Made by a program: the position numbers and the translations under genes. Under the pieces are notes generated by a model. It did no database searches, was not told where the DNA came from, and was given only the letters and a program-made list of their open reading frames with translations. Source: a virus. From it: 43,012 nucleotides of DNA. Shown here piece after piece: positions 20,001-29,500 of this stretch (position 1 is the first letter of the stretch; each line of letters begins with the position of its first letter). The stretch spans positions 1 to 43,012 of the IMG/VR virus record IMGVR_UViG_3300049433_000040; one strand, 5' to 3'.

Positions 20001-23000
20001 TCCACGCTCAACAAATTCTGAGGAAGGCCAAAATAAAACTGTAAATCAATCTAATATAAAGCCGATATCTGAAAAAGTTATCCCTACTCAGGCACTACGT
20101 ACATGGGATTTAGGAGATATGGAAGGCAAGCCGGAGGATGCCGCCGCTAAAAAGCATATTGAAGGCGTCGTTACAGAATGGGATAAGCATCCAGCCGGAG
20201 AAACTGGCGGCGAAACATTTGGACAATTCATTGGGCGGGTTATTGCAGCCTTCAAAGGAATATTAAGCGGCTCAGAAGGCAATACGGCAGTCATTACCCA
20301 TAGCTCAGTACTGAAAGCGTTTAAAGTATGGGATGAAATGGGACGGCCAGAAGTGGACAATCTTACCCCGGAACAAAAGAAAACTTTTTCAGATGAATAT
20401 AACAAGGAAGAAACGCATAATGGGGATTTAGTAACTTTCAAAGGAGATAATGGCGATATTCATGTAATCCGTCACGGACAAACGGAAGATAATGCTAAAA
20501 ATAACTTTCGTTCAGGCAATACCAATCTTACAGAAAAAGGTGTCCAAGACGCTCATAATGTCGGCCAGGAACTGAAAGATAAAACGGGCGGCAATATCCC
20601 GCAAATCATTACGTCCGATCTTCCCCGAGCAGTCCACACTTCAAATATTATTCACGATAAACTATCAGAAAATGCCACTACAGAGCAAAGCGCAGGAAAA
20701 ATGGATGTGGGCCAACAAGCCAGCAATGGCGAAACAGTGGGAGGCGGAGACGCCGGACAGAGCATCCCTCCCGGAGAAGAAGGGAACCAAACCAAAGAAG
20801 CCCCTTCCGGACAGCAACCAGGCCAAGTTACTGGGAAAGAAGAAGACTGGCCCTTCATAGAGCAAGCCAGTGATAATAAAGTAACCAGTACGCAACACGC
20901 TATAACGGAAGAGAAAGTGAATGCCGCCGGTTTAGTTCCTGCCATGAAAGAAGCGGCTAGAGACTTCGGAACCGTATGGGCGGAAGCTCAGAAAAAAATC
21001 AATAAGGGCTTCAACGTGGATAAATTGCTGGATGATCTTAGGAAGAAACCAAGGGCTGTAACGGACTTGGAAAATGCCATGATCCTTTATCAGCAAAATG
21101 TAAAAGAGGCGCAATTGGATGCAGCTAATAAAGATATGGCCGATGCATGGGAAAAAGGAGACAGCGCCAAAGTAGTGGAAAATCAATTAACCCGTTCTCA
21201 TATATTGGATGATCTTCAAAAAATATACGATGTGGATCGGGCTATCGGACGGGAAACAGCCAGGGGATTGAATGCCCGTAAAATGATGGCGGATAGGCAG
21301 TTCTCGTTGGTTAACATGCAGATGGAAAAGAGGGCTTTAAAGGACGGAGAGCCGTTGACCGATCAGGAACAGGCCGAAGTCGAAAAGAAATACAATGCTA
21401 TTAGGGAGGCTAATGCGGCGTATGAAAAGAGGATTGCCGATTTAGAAGCAGAGAATAAGGCTCTTAAAATTGTTAAAGACAAGACGAAAGAATCTGGAAA
21501 ACCTAAGAAAACCAATGCTGAATATTCAAAGGAAAGAAAGGATATTGTACAAAGGATGCGTGATGACCTTTTAAAGGCGGCAAAAGGGGGCGAAGGCTTA
21601 ACATCTTCAATTCCTTTGGCAGCACAATTAAAGGCAGTTGCTCCGCATATATCGGATTTGGTTAAAAGTTTCATTGATCAGGGCATAGATAAGCTGGAAG
21701 GGATAACCGCTGGGATTCATACTATATTGAAGCCATTAATTCCCGAATTAACAGAAAGTCATGTACACGATCTTATCGCAGGAGAGTTTAAAGAGCCAAA
21801 AATAGAAGAACCTGGGAAAGAACCATCTAAGCCAACGCAAATAAAGAATGCGGCCAAACAGCAAAAATATGCCATAACTGATCCGCAGGCCATGAAGTTA
21901 CGGGCCGAATATGAAAGGCAAAAAGACTCTTGGAATGACGATCTTAAAAAGATAGAATTATCAAAACGAACAAATCTTGATAAAGTGCAAGATACTTTCA
22001 TTAAATGGGAGCGGGCTTTTAAATTATCCGGTATTACTACATTAGGCAAATTAGGAATGGCCGCCGTTACGCGAATGACAACGACTCCCATAGAGGAAGG
22101 AGTAGGTGGCATTTATTCGAAAATGATCCCGTCTATAGCCAACAAAGCTACGGGAGAAGGAGGTTTAAACGTTAAGGCAGAAGCAAAAGCGATAACATCA
22201 GCATTTACGCAAGGAATGAAGGATTCTTATGATATTTTAAGCAAAACAAAGAGAGGGAAATCAGATATAGAATCTGTCTTTGGCAAAAAGGGGGAACTTC
22301 CACCGGAAGCATTAGGATTTTTTGGGCAATTACATAGCGCCGTTAAAGCACCAGTTAAGAGGGCCGCTTTTGAACGATCCATGACAAAGAGAATAACGGC
22401 TAATCTTAAAAATGGAGTAGATGTTTCAGACCCTCTTGTACAATCGCATATAGCCTTACAGGCATATAAGGACGCAAATCGGGCTATTTTTATGCAAGAC
22501 AATTTTGTATCAGATAAATATCGATCTTTTATAAGCTCTTTGGAAAAGTCTAAAACATATCCAGAGCTGTCTAAGGGAACTGCGACAGTTATGCAATGGA
22601 TGATTCCCTTTGTAAAAGTACCTACTAATATTGTGGGGGAAGTTGGTACACACGTAGCAGGATTACCCATAGGAGCAGCAAAAATAGCGCATGCCGTTTT
22701 TACAAAAGGGCTTAAAAACTTATCTGAAGATGAAGCCGATATGGTTATGAGAAATTTAAAAAAAGGTAGTTTAGGAGCCGGAGCTTTATTGTTGGGATAT
22801 TTTAATCCAACGACATTCGGAGGTTATTATCAACAAGGAGAAAAAAGAGACGACAAGGATGTAAAAGCGGGAGCTGCAAAAATATTTGGACACACTATAC
22901 CTATTTGGTTACTTGAAAGTCCGATATTCCAAACTATGCAGTTAGGATCAACTATTAGAAGAGTAGCCGATACAAAAGTAAAAGATATTCCAAAAGGAAT

Positions 23001-23310
23001 AACCTCTGGAATAATGGCAGCATCGTTAGGATTGGCAGAGCACGAGCCATTGGTCGATCAGCCGACTAGAATTTTAGAAGCTATTAAAAGCGATAAGGAA
23101 AGAAGTTATTTCTTGGATGAAATGGCTAAAAGCACAATAGAACCAGCTTTATTACAAAATATTGCAGAAGGAAAAGAGTGGTTTCAGTCCGGGTCGGTAA
23201 AACATAAGCCGGAAACATTGGGCGAACATCTTGAAATGGGCGTCCCTGGATTAAGGGAGAAAGTGCCTACTAAAAATCAAAAAGAAAGCCGCCAACCAGC
23301 ACATAGATGA
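17038..23310 (+). CDS. Giant multidomain virion (ejection-type) protein, about 2090 aa
   Basis: A very large internal protein, probably ejected with the DNA. An earlier in-frame ATG exists at 17029, but the ATG at 17038 gives the TAATG overlap seen elsewhere here. Residues 25-50 and 56-81 are a duplicated motif (YYxYLxxxxxDxPPTFxSF). Long helical regions follow, with a hydrophobic stretch near 18780-18900. A histidine-phosphatase domain in swapped order lies at about 20079-20655, then a low-complexity Gly/Gln/Glu linker (about 20660-20880). Coiled-coil Lys/Glu/Ala helices come next, then a C-terminal region with hydrophobic helices and the stretch VMQWMIPFVKVPTNI, reminiscent of large polyvalent phage proteins. 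It ends in an ATGA overlap with the transglycosylase-like gene. Identity as a virion protein is inferred. Confidence 0.7.
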   Translation: MAETQEIQAPQVQDQQEQPIQGDPAEKYYNYLKKAGADTPPTFDSFKKTLNDTQSAQQYYKYLREKKFDAPPTFESFSKTLGVSPVISSQEPTLPEHEIQHTSVQDLRHLQEMANLPIRSESTATGGVGGSAASYIYNQEDVARNKSYKEQYEKQAQELSKTWGTDLNATKKTLNDFPDEQDENKLKNFASLSKQNPVIYDRLKGANDIRVAIAKSGQNGVNDANAFNHLQQADNYHELVEYNIPLQKEIMSSHNLGSQYNDILKNTQSPLINTLDPGLNEKYWNSDDKKLGLNISQYAGLETERLFSPNKAQMDLEIIKHAKGLDEEGQANPTDLKKQPYEYQRGVENVLYNLDKQGRENTARYIAGQKPQIEAQVNDALTMAQTKMNNAKTKEDQDAIKQEFNQNPLIQEATKLEQGQDELKYAEINDQRNYPLNFADQATRAVRDAMDETQGVGTNIGKWFGNILQGAGESADNTMRWIKNTAINLAGSEGDKTFNNAKNIGHQDLTELSAYEPHSYTGVESPFKIPDNLTKDVQSVFNDSSLSDSQKEQKATALVRDNFDQLEINPKAGQQNLTGKAAIFQAANVMGQILGIANQSFLLGGVIGDANKLQQMATTFTPMYMSTQNQIYEQALKNGDEHPLLKSNLDATIISLASLINPDIKVVRGMVGAESGVGKTLAGISDETWNKVLSSNKPIVDRAIGVAKATGKQLGLANLQYGLIVPTVEAISHKAIFNEDSNLGDKIKDAVIQTSLTMALPAILHGAWGGVKATDVNPAQKYAIVEAGLHSDFNIELIDGRIKAGEISEIRGHEMKQMVKHAGEILQNSEMVKTDGTPMNEKEVSDTVYNMLRIRILEGKLKNAAEPVKPIIEERIHELNKDIADLHTSESDKQKAELNQLLHDNLGRIKDKMPTMEGPIKDAIARNEPEEVYKEIASQALETTKVDGKEVSSRPLAEEIFGKALVEKAIELSKKPKKELVSQEEKNVPRSTNSEEGQNKTVNQSNIKPISEKVIPTQALRTWDLGDMEGKPEDAAAKKHIEGVVTEWDKHPAGETGGETFGQFIGRVIAAFKGILSGSEGNTAVITHSSVLKAFKVWDEMGRPEVDNLTPEQKKTFSDEYNKEETHNGDLVTFKGDNGDIHVIRHGQTEDNAKNNFRSGNTNLTEKGVQDAHNVGQELKDKTGGNIPQIITSDLPRAVHTSNIIHDKLSENATTEQSAGKMDVGQQASNGETVGGGDAGQSIPPGEEGNQTKEAPSGQQPGQVTGKEEDWPFIEQASDNKVTSTQHAITEEKVNAAGLVPAMKEAARDFGTVWAEAQKKINKGFNVDKLLDDLRKKPRAVTDLENAMILYQQNVKEAQLDAANKDMADAWEKGDSAKVVENQLTRSHILDDLQKIYDVDRAIGRETARGLNARKMMADRQFSLVNMQMEKRALKDGEPLTDQEQAEVEKKYNAIREANAAYEKRIADLEAENKALKIVKDKTKESGKPKKTNAEYSKERKDIVQRMRDDLLKAAKGGEGLTSSIPLAAQLKAVAPHISDLVKSFIDQGIDKLEGITAGIHTILKPLIPELTESHVHDLIAGEFKEPKIEEPGKEPSKPTQIKNAAKQQKYAITDPQAMKLRAEYERQKDSWNDDLKKIELSKRTNLDKVQDTFIKWERAFKLSGITTLGKLGMAAVTRMTTTPIEEGVGGIYSKMIPSIANKATGEGGLNVKAEAKAITSAFTQGMKDSYDILSKTKRGKSDIESVFGKKGELPPEALGFFGQLHSAVKAPVKRAAFERSMTKRITANLKNGVDVSDPLVQSHIALQAYKDANRAIFMQDNFVSDKYRSFISSLEKSKTYPELSKGTATVMQWMIPFVKVPTNIVGEVGTHVAGLPIGAAKIAHAVFTKGLKNLSEDEADMVMRNLKKGSLGAGALLLGYFNPTTFGGYYQQGEKRDDKDVKAGAAKIFGHTIPIWLLESPIFQTMQLGSTIRRVADTKVKDIPKGITSGIMAASLGLAEHEPLVDQPTRILEAIKSDKERSYFLDEMAKSTIEPALLQNIAEGKEWFQSGSVKHKPETLGEHLEMGVPGLREKVPTKNQKESRQPAHR
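20079..20655 (+). other. Histidine phosphatase domain with circularly permuted halves
   Basis: Within the giant protein, the segment normally found second in phosphoglycerate-mutase-like domains comes first: ALRTWDLGDMEGKP, then PAGETGGETFGQFIGRV, then VITHSSVLKAF with the second catalytic His. About 45 residues later comes the normally first half: IHVIRHGQTEDN with the RHG phospho-acceptor His, NLTEKG, and ITSDLPRAVHTSNII with the conserved Arg. Both histidines and the RHG arginine are present, so activity is possible. The substrate is unknown; a sugar phosphate or phosphorylated envelope component could be met on entry. Confidence 0.72.
20672..20860 (+). CDS. Nested out-of-frame SKAQ-type small phage protein (62 aa)
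   Basis: A different frame from the giant gene encodes MPLQSKAQEKWMWANKPA, then AKQWEAETPDRASLPEKK, then a basic Pro/Lys tail. This strongly resembles the short phage proteins beginning MPxKSKAQxxxMxAxxPxxAKxWxxETPxxxxLPxK, which occur alone or beside head-morphogenesis genes. The ATG is at the expected place for the standalone form. In the main frame the same bases give a low-complexity Gly/Gln/Glu/Ser linker, as expected if one frame was fitted around another. It could be an expressed overlapping gene or the remnant of a fused domain put out of frame by two compensating shifts. No clear Shine-Dalgarno precedes it. Confidence 0.6.
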   Translation: MPLQSKAQEKWMWANKPAMAKQWEAETPDRASLPEKKGTKPKKPLPDSNQAKLLGKKKTGPS

Positions 23311-24569
23311 ATGAATTAAATAACATAGGACCAGGAGATCCGCCGACAGCGCCAAAAGGGTATACACCACTTTCTGTTCAACAGAGGGGCGAATGGAATT
23401 CTTTTCTTGACTATGCCGGACAGCAAAAGGGAGTAGACTTAGATAAAGACCCTCAGGCAGGCATCAACTTATTAAATCAATATAAAAAACTGAATCCGAA
23501 TACGACTCTTACCCCAAACCATATTGCAGCCGCTCAATATGAAGCCTACCAAATACGAAAGGGGGATAAATTTGGAAATCTCACCCCGGAACAGTTGAAA
23601 TATGTACGCCAGGGCTTGCCGGATACTTACCTAAATAAGCCAGTTCCAGATCCTACAGGCCGATTTGATTCCGCAACGGCAAATCTTTATTACCCACAAA
23701 AAGGAACATATGGGAATGATATTGAAGGGTATGCGACTGGGAAAGCCACAGGAGCGCCGCCGCCCCCTGCAAAAGGAACTATACCATTGCCTAACTATGA
23801 CGATCCAGCTTCTCGGCTCAACTATGCTAAAACATGGACTAAAACGTATGGGCCTTTAATGCAAGGAAGAGGAGATACCCCGTTAAGGGTAAATGAAATA
23901 CCGCAAGGGGCATCTGGTACTGCCAAAAACATGTCTATCAAAACGGCCTCAAAACTTGGATTGGACCCAGCTTTACTTTATTCATCTGCCATGGAAGAAG
24001 GCATGAGCGGTCTGTTCCCGAATCAAAAAGGAGAGGTTTCGGATAATGGAGAAAAGGGCTATCCAATCAGCGGGTCAACAGACTTTGGTTTGGATCAATT
24101 TGTAAGCGAAGTCCCTCGTTATATCCAAAAAGGGTATTTGCCAAAGGATTTTGGTAATTCCTTTAAACAATACGTTCCGAAGCCGGGGGAATTGGGCAGC
24201 GGAGGGAAGCCGGTAACCACAAACAGCGCTAATTTTAAAACGGTAGAGGATGCTTATTTGGCCAAAGCAGCCTATTTAAAAGATAATTACGATACTGTAG
24301 ATGAGTATGCAAAAAAGACGGGAGCCACCCTATCCCCGAAGGCAAGAGACTTCTTTTCTTTGGTAGCATATAATGCAGGAGAGGGAACGGCAAAAAAAAT
24401 GATGGAAGATTACAAAGCAAATGGCCTACTGAAAGACGATAAGTTCACCGAAGAAAGGCCAACTTCCGGGAAAGGACTAAAAGAGACCAGTTATAAGACG
24501 GTTTGGGAAAATGTGGCCCGACGAACTAAAATGGCCGAAGCCTTGAAAAAGGAAGGTTTATTCCAGTAA
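23307..24569 (+). CDS. Virion-associated lytic transglycosylase-like protein
   Basis: A 420-residue protein whose C-terminal half (about residues 195-400) carries lysozyme-superfamily SLT-like features. These are a Glu pair in SSAMEEGMSG (E230/E231, candidate catalytic acid), STDFGLDQF at about 257-265, and FFSLVAYNAGEGTAKKM at about 349-365, matching the AYNAG signature. The N-terminal half is Pro/Gly-rich and probably disordered or virion-binding. Such enzymes open peptidoglycan locally during DNA entry. It overlaps the giant virion gene by ATGA, supporting a joint ejection role. It is distinct from the M15 endolysin at 39405, which would act at lysis. Confidence 0.7.
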   Translation: MNELNNIGPGDPPTAPKGYTPLSVQQRGEWNSFLDYAGQQKGVDLDKDPQAGINLLNQYKKLNPNTTLTPNHIAAAQYEAYQIRKGDKFGNLTPEQLKYVRQGLPDTYLNKPVPDPTGRFDSATANLYYPQKGTYGNDIEGYATGKATGAPPPPAKGTIPLPNYDDPASRLNYAKTWTKTYGPLMQGRGDTPLRVNEIPQGASGTAKNMSIKTASKLGLDPALLYSSAMEEGMSGLFPNQKGEVSDNGEKGYPISGSTDFGLDQFVSEVPRYIQKGYLPKDFGNSFKQYVPKPGELGSGGKPVTTNSANFKTVEDAYLAKAAYLKDNYDTVDEYAKKTGATLSPKARDFFSLVAYNAGEGTAKKMMEDYKANGLLKDDKFTEERPTSGKGLKETSYKTVWENVARRTKMAEALKKEGLFQ

Positions 24570-24610
24570 TATAACAAAATATTAGTAATTTCGATAAACC
24601 GTTAAATGTC

Positions 24611-25108
24611 ATGGCTTTTGCACAGAATTTTACAATTTCAATCACTTCAGACCCGAGTGCCATAGCTATTGCAGATATCAGCACAGGGGCAGACGGAGCC
24701 ATTACGGATCGGCAAATAATTTTATACAAAGCCGACAATAGCATTTTTGGTACTTTCGATTTCCCATTATCTGCCGGCTTGTCTATTACGATAAATCCTC
24801 TTGTGGCAGATTTGGCGCTCAATATAAAAATTAATTGGAATAATTCAGGCGCTGTGCCTTTGTATACTAAAAGCCTTATTTATGCTTTTACTGGGTATGC
24901 TGAATTGTTTTATTATGGGCTAACACAACAGCAACAAGCCAACCCATTATTCTTGAATGATCAAAATTATTTCCAAAGCAAAAGTAAATTAAGAACACTA
25001 ATAGATAGTGCTATACAGGCTATCAATGTGGGAAATGATATTTTTTCAGCTAACATATCTATTTCATTATATCAAATAATGCTCAATAATCCTACTTTAT
25101 ATTTCTAA
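24611..25108 (+). CDS. Tail structural protein of unknown family
   Basis: A 165-residue protein, beta-rich at the N-terminus (FTISITSDPSAIAIADISTG and following) with a hydrophobic, strand-like middle and a helical C-terminus. No cleavable signal peptide is evident. It begins 41 bases after the transglycosylase-like gene and ends in a TAATG overlap with the Ig-domain gene, forming a two-gene unit. A -7-like box (TAATTTCG, 24586-24593) precedes it, so a new transcript may begin here. It is probably a minor tail or fibre-attachment protein; I do not recognise its family. Confidence 0.58.
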   Translation: MAFAQNFTISITSDPSAIAIADISTGADGAITDRQIILYKADNSIFGTFDFPLSAGLSITINPLVADLALNIKINWNNSGAVPLYTKSLIYAFTGYAELFYYGLTQQQQANPLFLNDQNYFQSKSKLRTLIDSAIQAINVGNDIFSANISISLYQIMLNNPTLYF

Positions 25109-25971
25109 TGGCAAGCGCACTTACAATATCTCAAATTCTTACAATAGCAAAAATCTGCGAGTATCTTGCTATCGTTAAATCCGCATACGAAAATGCTTTT
25201 AAAGGTGGTGGTATTAATGAGAGGTTGGCGAGATTAATATATATGGAAAGAATGGGGGTACAGAATAGATATGATTTAAATCCAAGTGACCCAACTCTCA
25301 TATCGACATCGAACTATCTTTTTTCAATATTACAATACCAAGGGCAAGCCCAAACAATACTAAACAATCTTGCCGGTTCATTGCCGGTGATTACCGGTCC
25401 TGCTAATCAAAGCGTCCTGGTAGGGGCTACGGCGACATTCTCTGTAAGTGTTATTTCTGCTACGACAGTTTCGTTTCAATGGTATCTTAATGGCATATTG
25501 ATTCCAGGGGCAATAGGCTCATCCTACATCATATCTAACGCTCAATTGATTCAGAGTGGAGGTCTTTATAGCGTAGTTGCTACCAATGCAACTGGAAGTG
25601 TAACGTCTATTCAAGGATTATTAACTGTTACGGCTTCGCTTGCCGGCTTCTTTACGTATAGTCCTTCCGTTGATTTCTACCCCGTCCTATTGACGAATAG
25701 CGATCCATTTACATATGGTACAACTTATTCAATAGTTCACGATGCGCCAATAGTTATAACATTACCGCCCGCTATGCCGTCAAATGTCTATATTCTTGCG
25801 AAAGTTCCGGCAGGAGAATCAATTAAAACAATCTGGAATAATACCCCATTAAATAATGGCACAATACCAGACGTCGTTTTTGAGGCAGTTGTGACATTCG
25901 GAGGTTGGGACTATTATGCATCAAGAGGTCAATGTACAATGGACGTCACAAATTTGCTCACGCTATCTTAA
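25108..25971 (+). CDS. Ig-like domain tail protein
   Basis: A 287-residue protein in three parts. Residues 1-90 are helical. Residues about 93-172 form an I-set-like immunoglobulin domain: PVITGPANQSVLVGATATFS, VSFQWYLNG with the core Trp, and SGGLYSVVATNATGS with the core Tyr, though without the usual cysteine pair. The C-terminal domain of about 110 residues is beta-rich. Ig-like domains on phage virions usually bind weakly to cell-surface glycans or mucus. It is coupled to the preceding gene (TAATG) and followed by an inserted homing endonuclease, so it was probably once adjacent to the fibre genes. Confidence 0.68.
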   Translation: MASALTISQILTIAKICEYLAIVKSAYENAFKGGGINERLARLIYMERMGVQNRYDLNPSDPTLISTSNYLFSILQYQGQAQTILNNLAGSLPVITGPANQSVLVGATATFSVSVISATTVSFQWYLNGILIPGAIGSSYIISNAQLIQSGGLYSVVATNATGSVTSIQGLLTVTASLAGFFTYSPSVDFYPVLLTNSDPFTYGTTYSIVHDAPIVITLPPAMPSNVYILAKVPAGESIKTIWNNTPLNNGTIPDVVFEAVVTFGGWDYYASRGQCTMDVTNLLTLS

Positions 25972-25980
25972 TATGACAAT

Positions 25981-26580
25981 ATGAACGATAATTTATATTT
26001 CGATATTTGTTGTTTTGAAGGATATTATAAAATAAGTCCGGATGGACGCATAAAAAGCCTAGAAAGAAAAATATATCATTCAAGATATGGGGAGCAATAT
26101 GTTAGGGAAAGATTTATAGCTCAAAATATAAGGGATGGTTATTTGTGTGTTAATCTTAATAAAGAAGGACTAAGAACTAGTTTCAAATTGCATAGATTAT
26201 TAGCCATGACTTTCATACCTAATCCAAACAATTTGCCGTATGTTAGGCATTTAAATGACAATCGTCTCGACAACAGGCTTGTAAATTTGGCATGGGGCAC
26301 ACAAAAAGATAATATTAAAGATGCCCTTAGTAATGGGCGGTTCGAATCTATGCCAAAAGGGGAGGATAGCTTTCTGTATGGGAAAAAAGGAAATGCCCAT
26401 CCAATGTTCGGAAGAAGAAATGGGAATGCCGTCAACGGCAAAATAGTGCTGGATACTCAAACTGGCATATTCTATAGTAATGTATTTGAAGCTTGTGAAG
26501 CAAAGGGATTGAATAGAAGTTCAACTTACAGAAAGTTGATACCCCCTGCTAAAAATAACACTTCTTTAATTTATGCCTAA
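25981..26580 (+). CDS. Free-standing HNH homing endonuclease (NUMOD4/HNH_3/NUMOD1 type)
   Basis: A 199-residue protein with three modules. A NUMOD4-like N-terminus (YYKISPDGRIKSLERK, about 15-30) is followed by an HNH_3 nuclease core (KLHRLLAMTFIPNP then RHLNDNRLDNRLVNLAWGT, with H71, H90, N98 and N102). The C-terminal NUMOD1-like DNA-binding helix-turn-helix is VFEACEAKGLNRSSTYRKL (about 168-186). These enzymes cut phage DNA at the unoccupied site and spread by repair copying. It is squeezed between two tail genes: 9 bases after one stop, and its own stop directly abuts the next ATG. That fits mobile insertion at a structural-gene junction. All key residues look intact. Confidence 0.88.
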   Translation: MNDNLYFDICCFEGYYKISPDGRIKSLERKIYHSRYGEQYVRERFIAQNIRDGYLCVNLNKEGLRTSFKLHRLLAMTFIPNPNNLPYVRHLNDNRLDNRLVNLAWGTQKDNIKDALSNGRFESMPKGEDSFLYGKKGNAHPMFGRRNGNAVNGKIVLDTQTGIFYSNVFEACEAKGLNRSSTYRKLIPPAKNNTSLIYA

Positions 26581-29500
26581 ATGAAAAAACTATTATTCAT
26601 ATCCGCGCTTTTTATAAGCTTCTTTGCAAGAGGGCAAGCAATTTATAATCCTGGATATACCCCATTATTTACTGTTTCAAATAAGCCATATGCAATGGCA
26701 AAGGCTGGCCCGGATGGAGGGAGAACCTATAAAGCAGATTCCATTAATTTTCTTTGGAGACCATTCAATGGCATTACAGAAGTTAAATCTTATTTTCCCG
26801 CTTCTATCCCTATGTTCCGAACAGGGCAATTTCCTATAGTGGTAAATGTAGGAGGAGCCTTGCAATCTAATGGAACATTTATTGGAGGGACGATCCATGT
26901 ATATTGGTGGAAACAAAATACGGCAGATAGTAGCTTAGTGGAAATGTTCACTGACCCAGTAAGTACAGCCGGATTTTTATTAGCTGCAAATAACCTTTCT
27001 GATCTTGCCAGTATTCCTTTGGCTAAACAAAACTTAGCATTGGATTTAGTAAATAACACAAGTGATGCAACAAAAAATAGCGCTACTGTTTCTCTGACAA
27101 ACCATACAATAGACGCCAACAATAATACTTTATTGCATATTCCTAATTCGGCTCTTACTAACAATTCAATAGGACTTAATCTTACAGCCACAGGGTCTGA
27201 CGTTTCCATACCGGTTACTCCGGCGGCTCTGGGGGCAGCCCTCACTATTAATATTCCTACAGGGTCCGGATCGGCAAGAGGAGTTATTCAGTCTACCGAT
27301 TTTACCAAGTTCAATAATAAATTAGATAGTACTTCCATGAATGGAGGTGATAGTGTTTATGATTGGGTAAATGGAGTTCCCAGATTGAGATATGTTATCG
27401 TAGGTGGATCGGCTACCCCCACGTTGCAACAAGTATTATCGGCTGGCAGCACTTTATTAGGAGATAATATCATTGACGCAAATAATCATCAGTTAAACAT
27501 TGACAGTACTTCTTTCTTTGGTATCTCAACAAAAATAATTCCTCCAAATTACAGCACTTTTGTAGTGCAGGCAAATCAAAGTTTATTGCGAACACTTGGA
27601 GGGAATAATTCAACCGTTAGCGAAGTAGGGACATTTGCTGATAATCCTTTTGGAGATGGAACTACAAATGGAATAAATTTAAGAGCCGATAACGGAATAG
27701 TAGCAAGTAGGATAAATGTATCGGAAAGATATATTCATTTAGTATCTGATTCGATACAATTAACTGGTTGGGGTAGTGGAACACATTTGGGACTTAAAGT
27801 TCACGGTCTTGCAGAAGATGCACTTGGTAATATTATTGAGGATACGACTACAAGTGGCGGCGGAGGTGGCAGCACGCTAACTTTGGGAAGTGGATTGACT
27901 GGCGGGTCTTATAATGGTTCAACACCGGTCACAACAAATGTAGACACTGCCGTAATAGCCCCGCGCCATAATATCTCCGACTCATTAAATTATGCACTAT
28001 TAAATGCGGTCAATACAATTGATTACGTCAACACGCTGAATAATTCGTTCTATCAAAACGATTCGCTAAAGACCTGTAAAGTGCTGAATATCTTTATAGA
28101 TAACGTTCTGCTCCCGGCTAGGGATCTGGGAACGGGGAACTCGTATTGGACATTCGACGGATCAACCGGGGCAGTAGAATTTAATCAAGGGCTTCTCGAT
28201 ACGGGGAGTTATGTCAGGATTTTGTACAAAAAACTCCCATGGAATACGACATATCCGCTATTCAATGTCGTGCTCGACGGAAATTCTATCCCCAAAGGCT
28301 CCCAGACCACCGACAGTACGATCAACAGCATTTACGCCATCATGTCCAACACAGCAGGGGCCGGGACGCCCTTTCAGCGCATATTTATCAATAATCAATC
28401 GGTTGGTAATCAGACGCTCGACACGATCATAGGCGGAATTACTCAGCCACAAAGTAAGATAAGCCGGTACGCGTCCACCATACGACCCCTCATCCAGGTC
28501 GGGAAAAGAAATATCCTGATCATCTGGGAAGAAGTTAACCAGCTTTACTACGGCGAAAGTATAGGCAGGTACAAGGTGAAGCTGAAGCAATACTGTGATA
28601 CGGCCCGGGCGGATGGATGGGAAGTATTGGTAGTGGCGCAGTCCGGTAGGGATACAACAACGAACCATGGGTTTTTCAATACACCTACTTCTGGCTTGGA
28701 TACCTACGGTATGAATCTTATTCAAGCAACAGACACTATCAACACCTGGATGCGAACGGCCTGGCTAGGATTTGCAAATGGAATTATAGATGTGGCAAGT
28801 ATACCGATTCTAAAGGAATATCCAGACAGTAATTCTACTTATCATTATTCCTTTGACGGCATTCATTACACGGATTATGGCTGTTGGCTGGCTGGTAATT
28901 TTGCCGCCAATGCCCTGCTGTCCTATATGAACGAAGCTGTACCCAACCAATACTACGTTGTCAACAACACGGCCGCCCTTTCTTCTTACCTGACTACGGC
29001 CAATATCACCAACACGGCACAGATAGCGGCAGTGACGAGCATGTTCTCGCAGCTCTCTCAGGGGGGACTTTGGCAGTACGTCGATCAGTTGTATCCGGTG
29101 CTCGGAGATAATGTCACCTCTTACCAGGTCAATGCCAAGGTGCCGGGATCATCCACGCTAATTCCAATCAATCCAGGAGGAGGCGGGGATGCCCTTACCT
29201 ATAGTTCTTCATTGGGGCTTACCACATCCGGTAATGCCCGAGTAGAAGTGCCTCGCCGGGACAGTTCATTGCGTAAGACCTCTTACGGCATATTCATATA
29301 CACGAACCTTGCAACGGGAGGGGGAACGCCTTATCTCTTTGGGGATGGACCGATGAGCGGCAGATTCAATGGTACCAATTTCGATGCGCTGACTTATAAT
29401 AGCGCCTCTACTTTCAGTCAGGCCATGAATTTCCCGCCGTATACTGGGGTGGATGCCTACTATGTCGGGCGCAATGTGGTCAATCGGGAGGGATTGGTCA

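Noticed and set aside
22227-22670. Minus-strand frame of 147 codons inside the giant virion gene.
   Set aside because: It overlaps a long coding gene with consistent codon use, has no recognised motif and looks like a shadow.
24586-24593. -7-like box TAATTTCG upstream of the gene at 24611.
   Set aside because: One mismatch to TAnnTTTG and no -33 element; kept only as a possibility in that gene's entry.
28258-28725. Minus-strand frame of 155 codons over the esterase domain.
   Set aside because: It lies opposite well-supported SGNH catalytic blocks in a GC-rich stretch where shadow frames are common.
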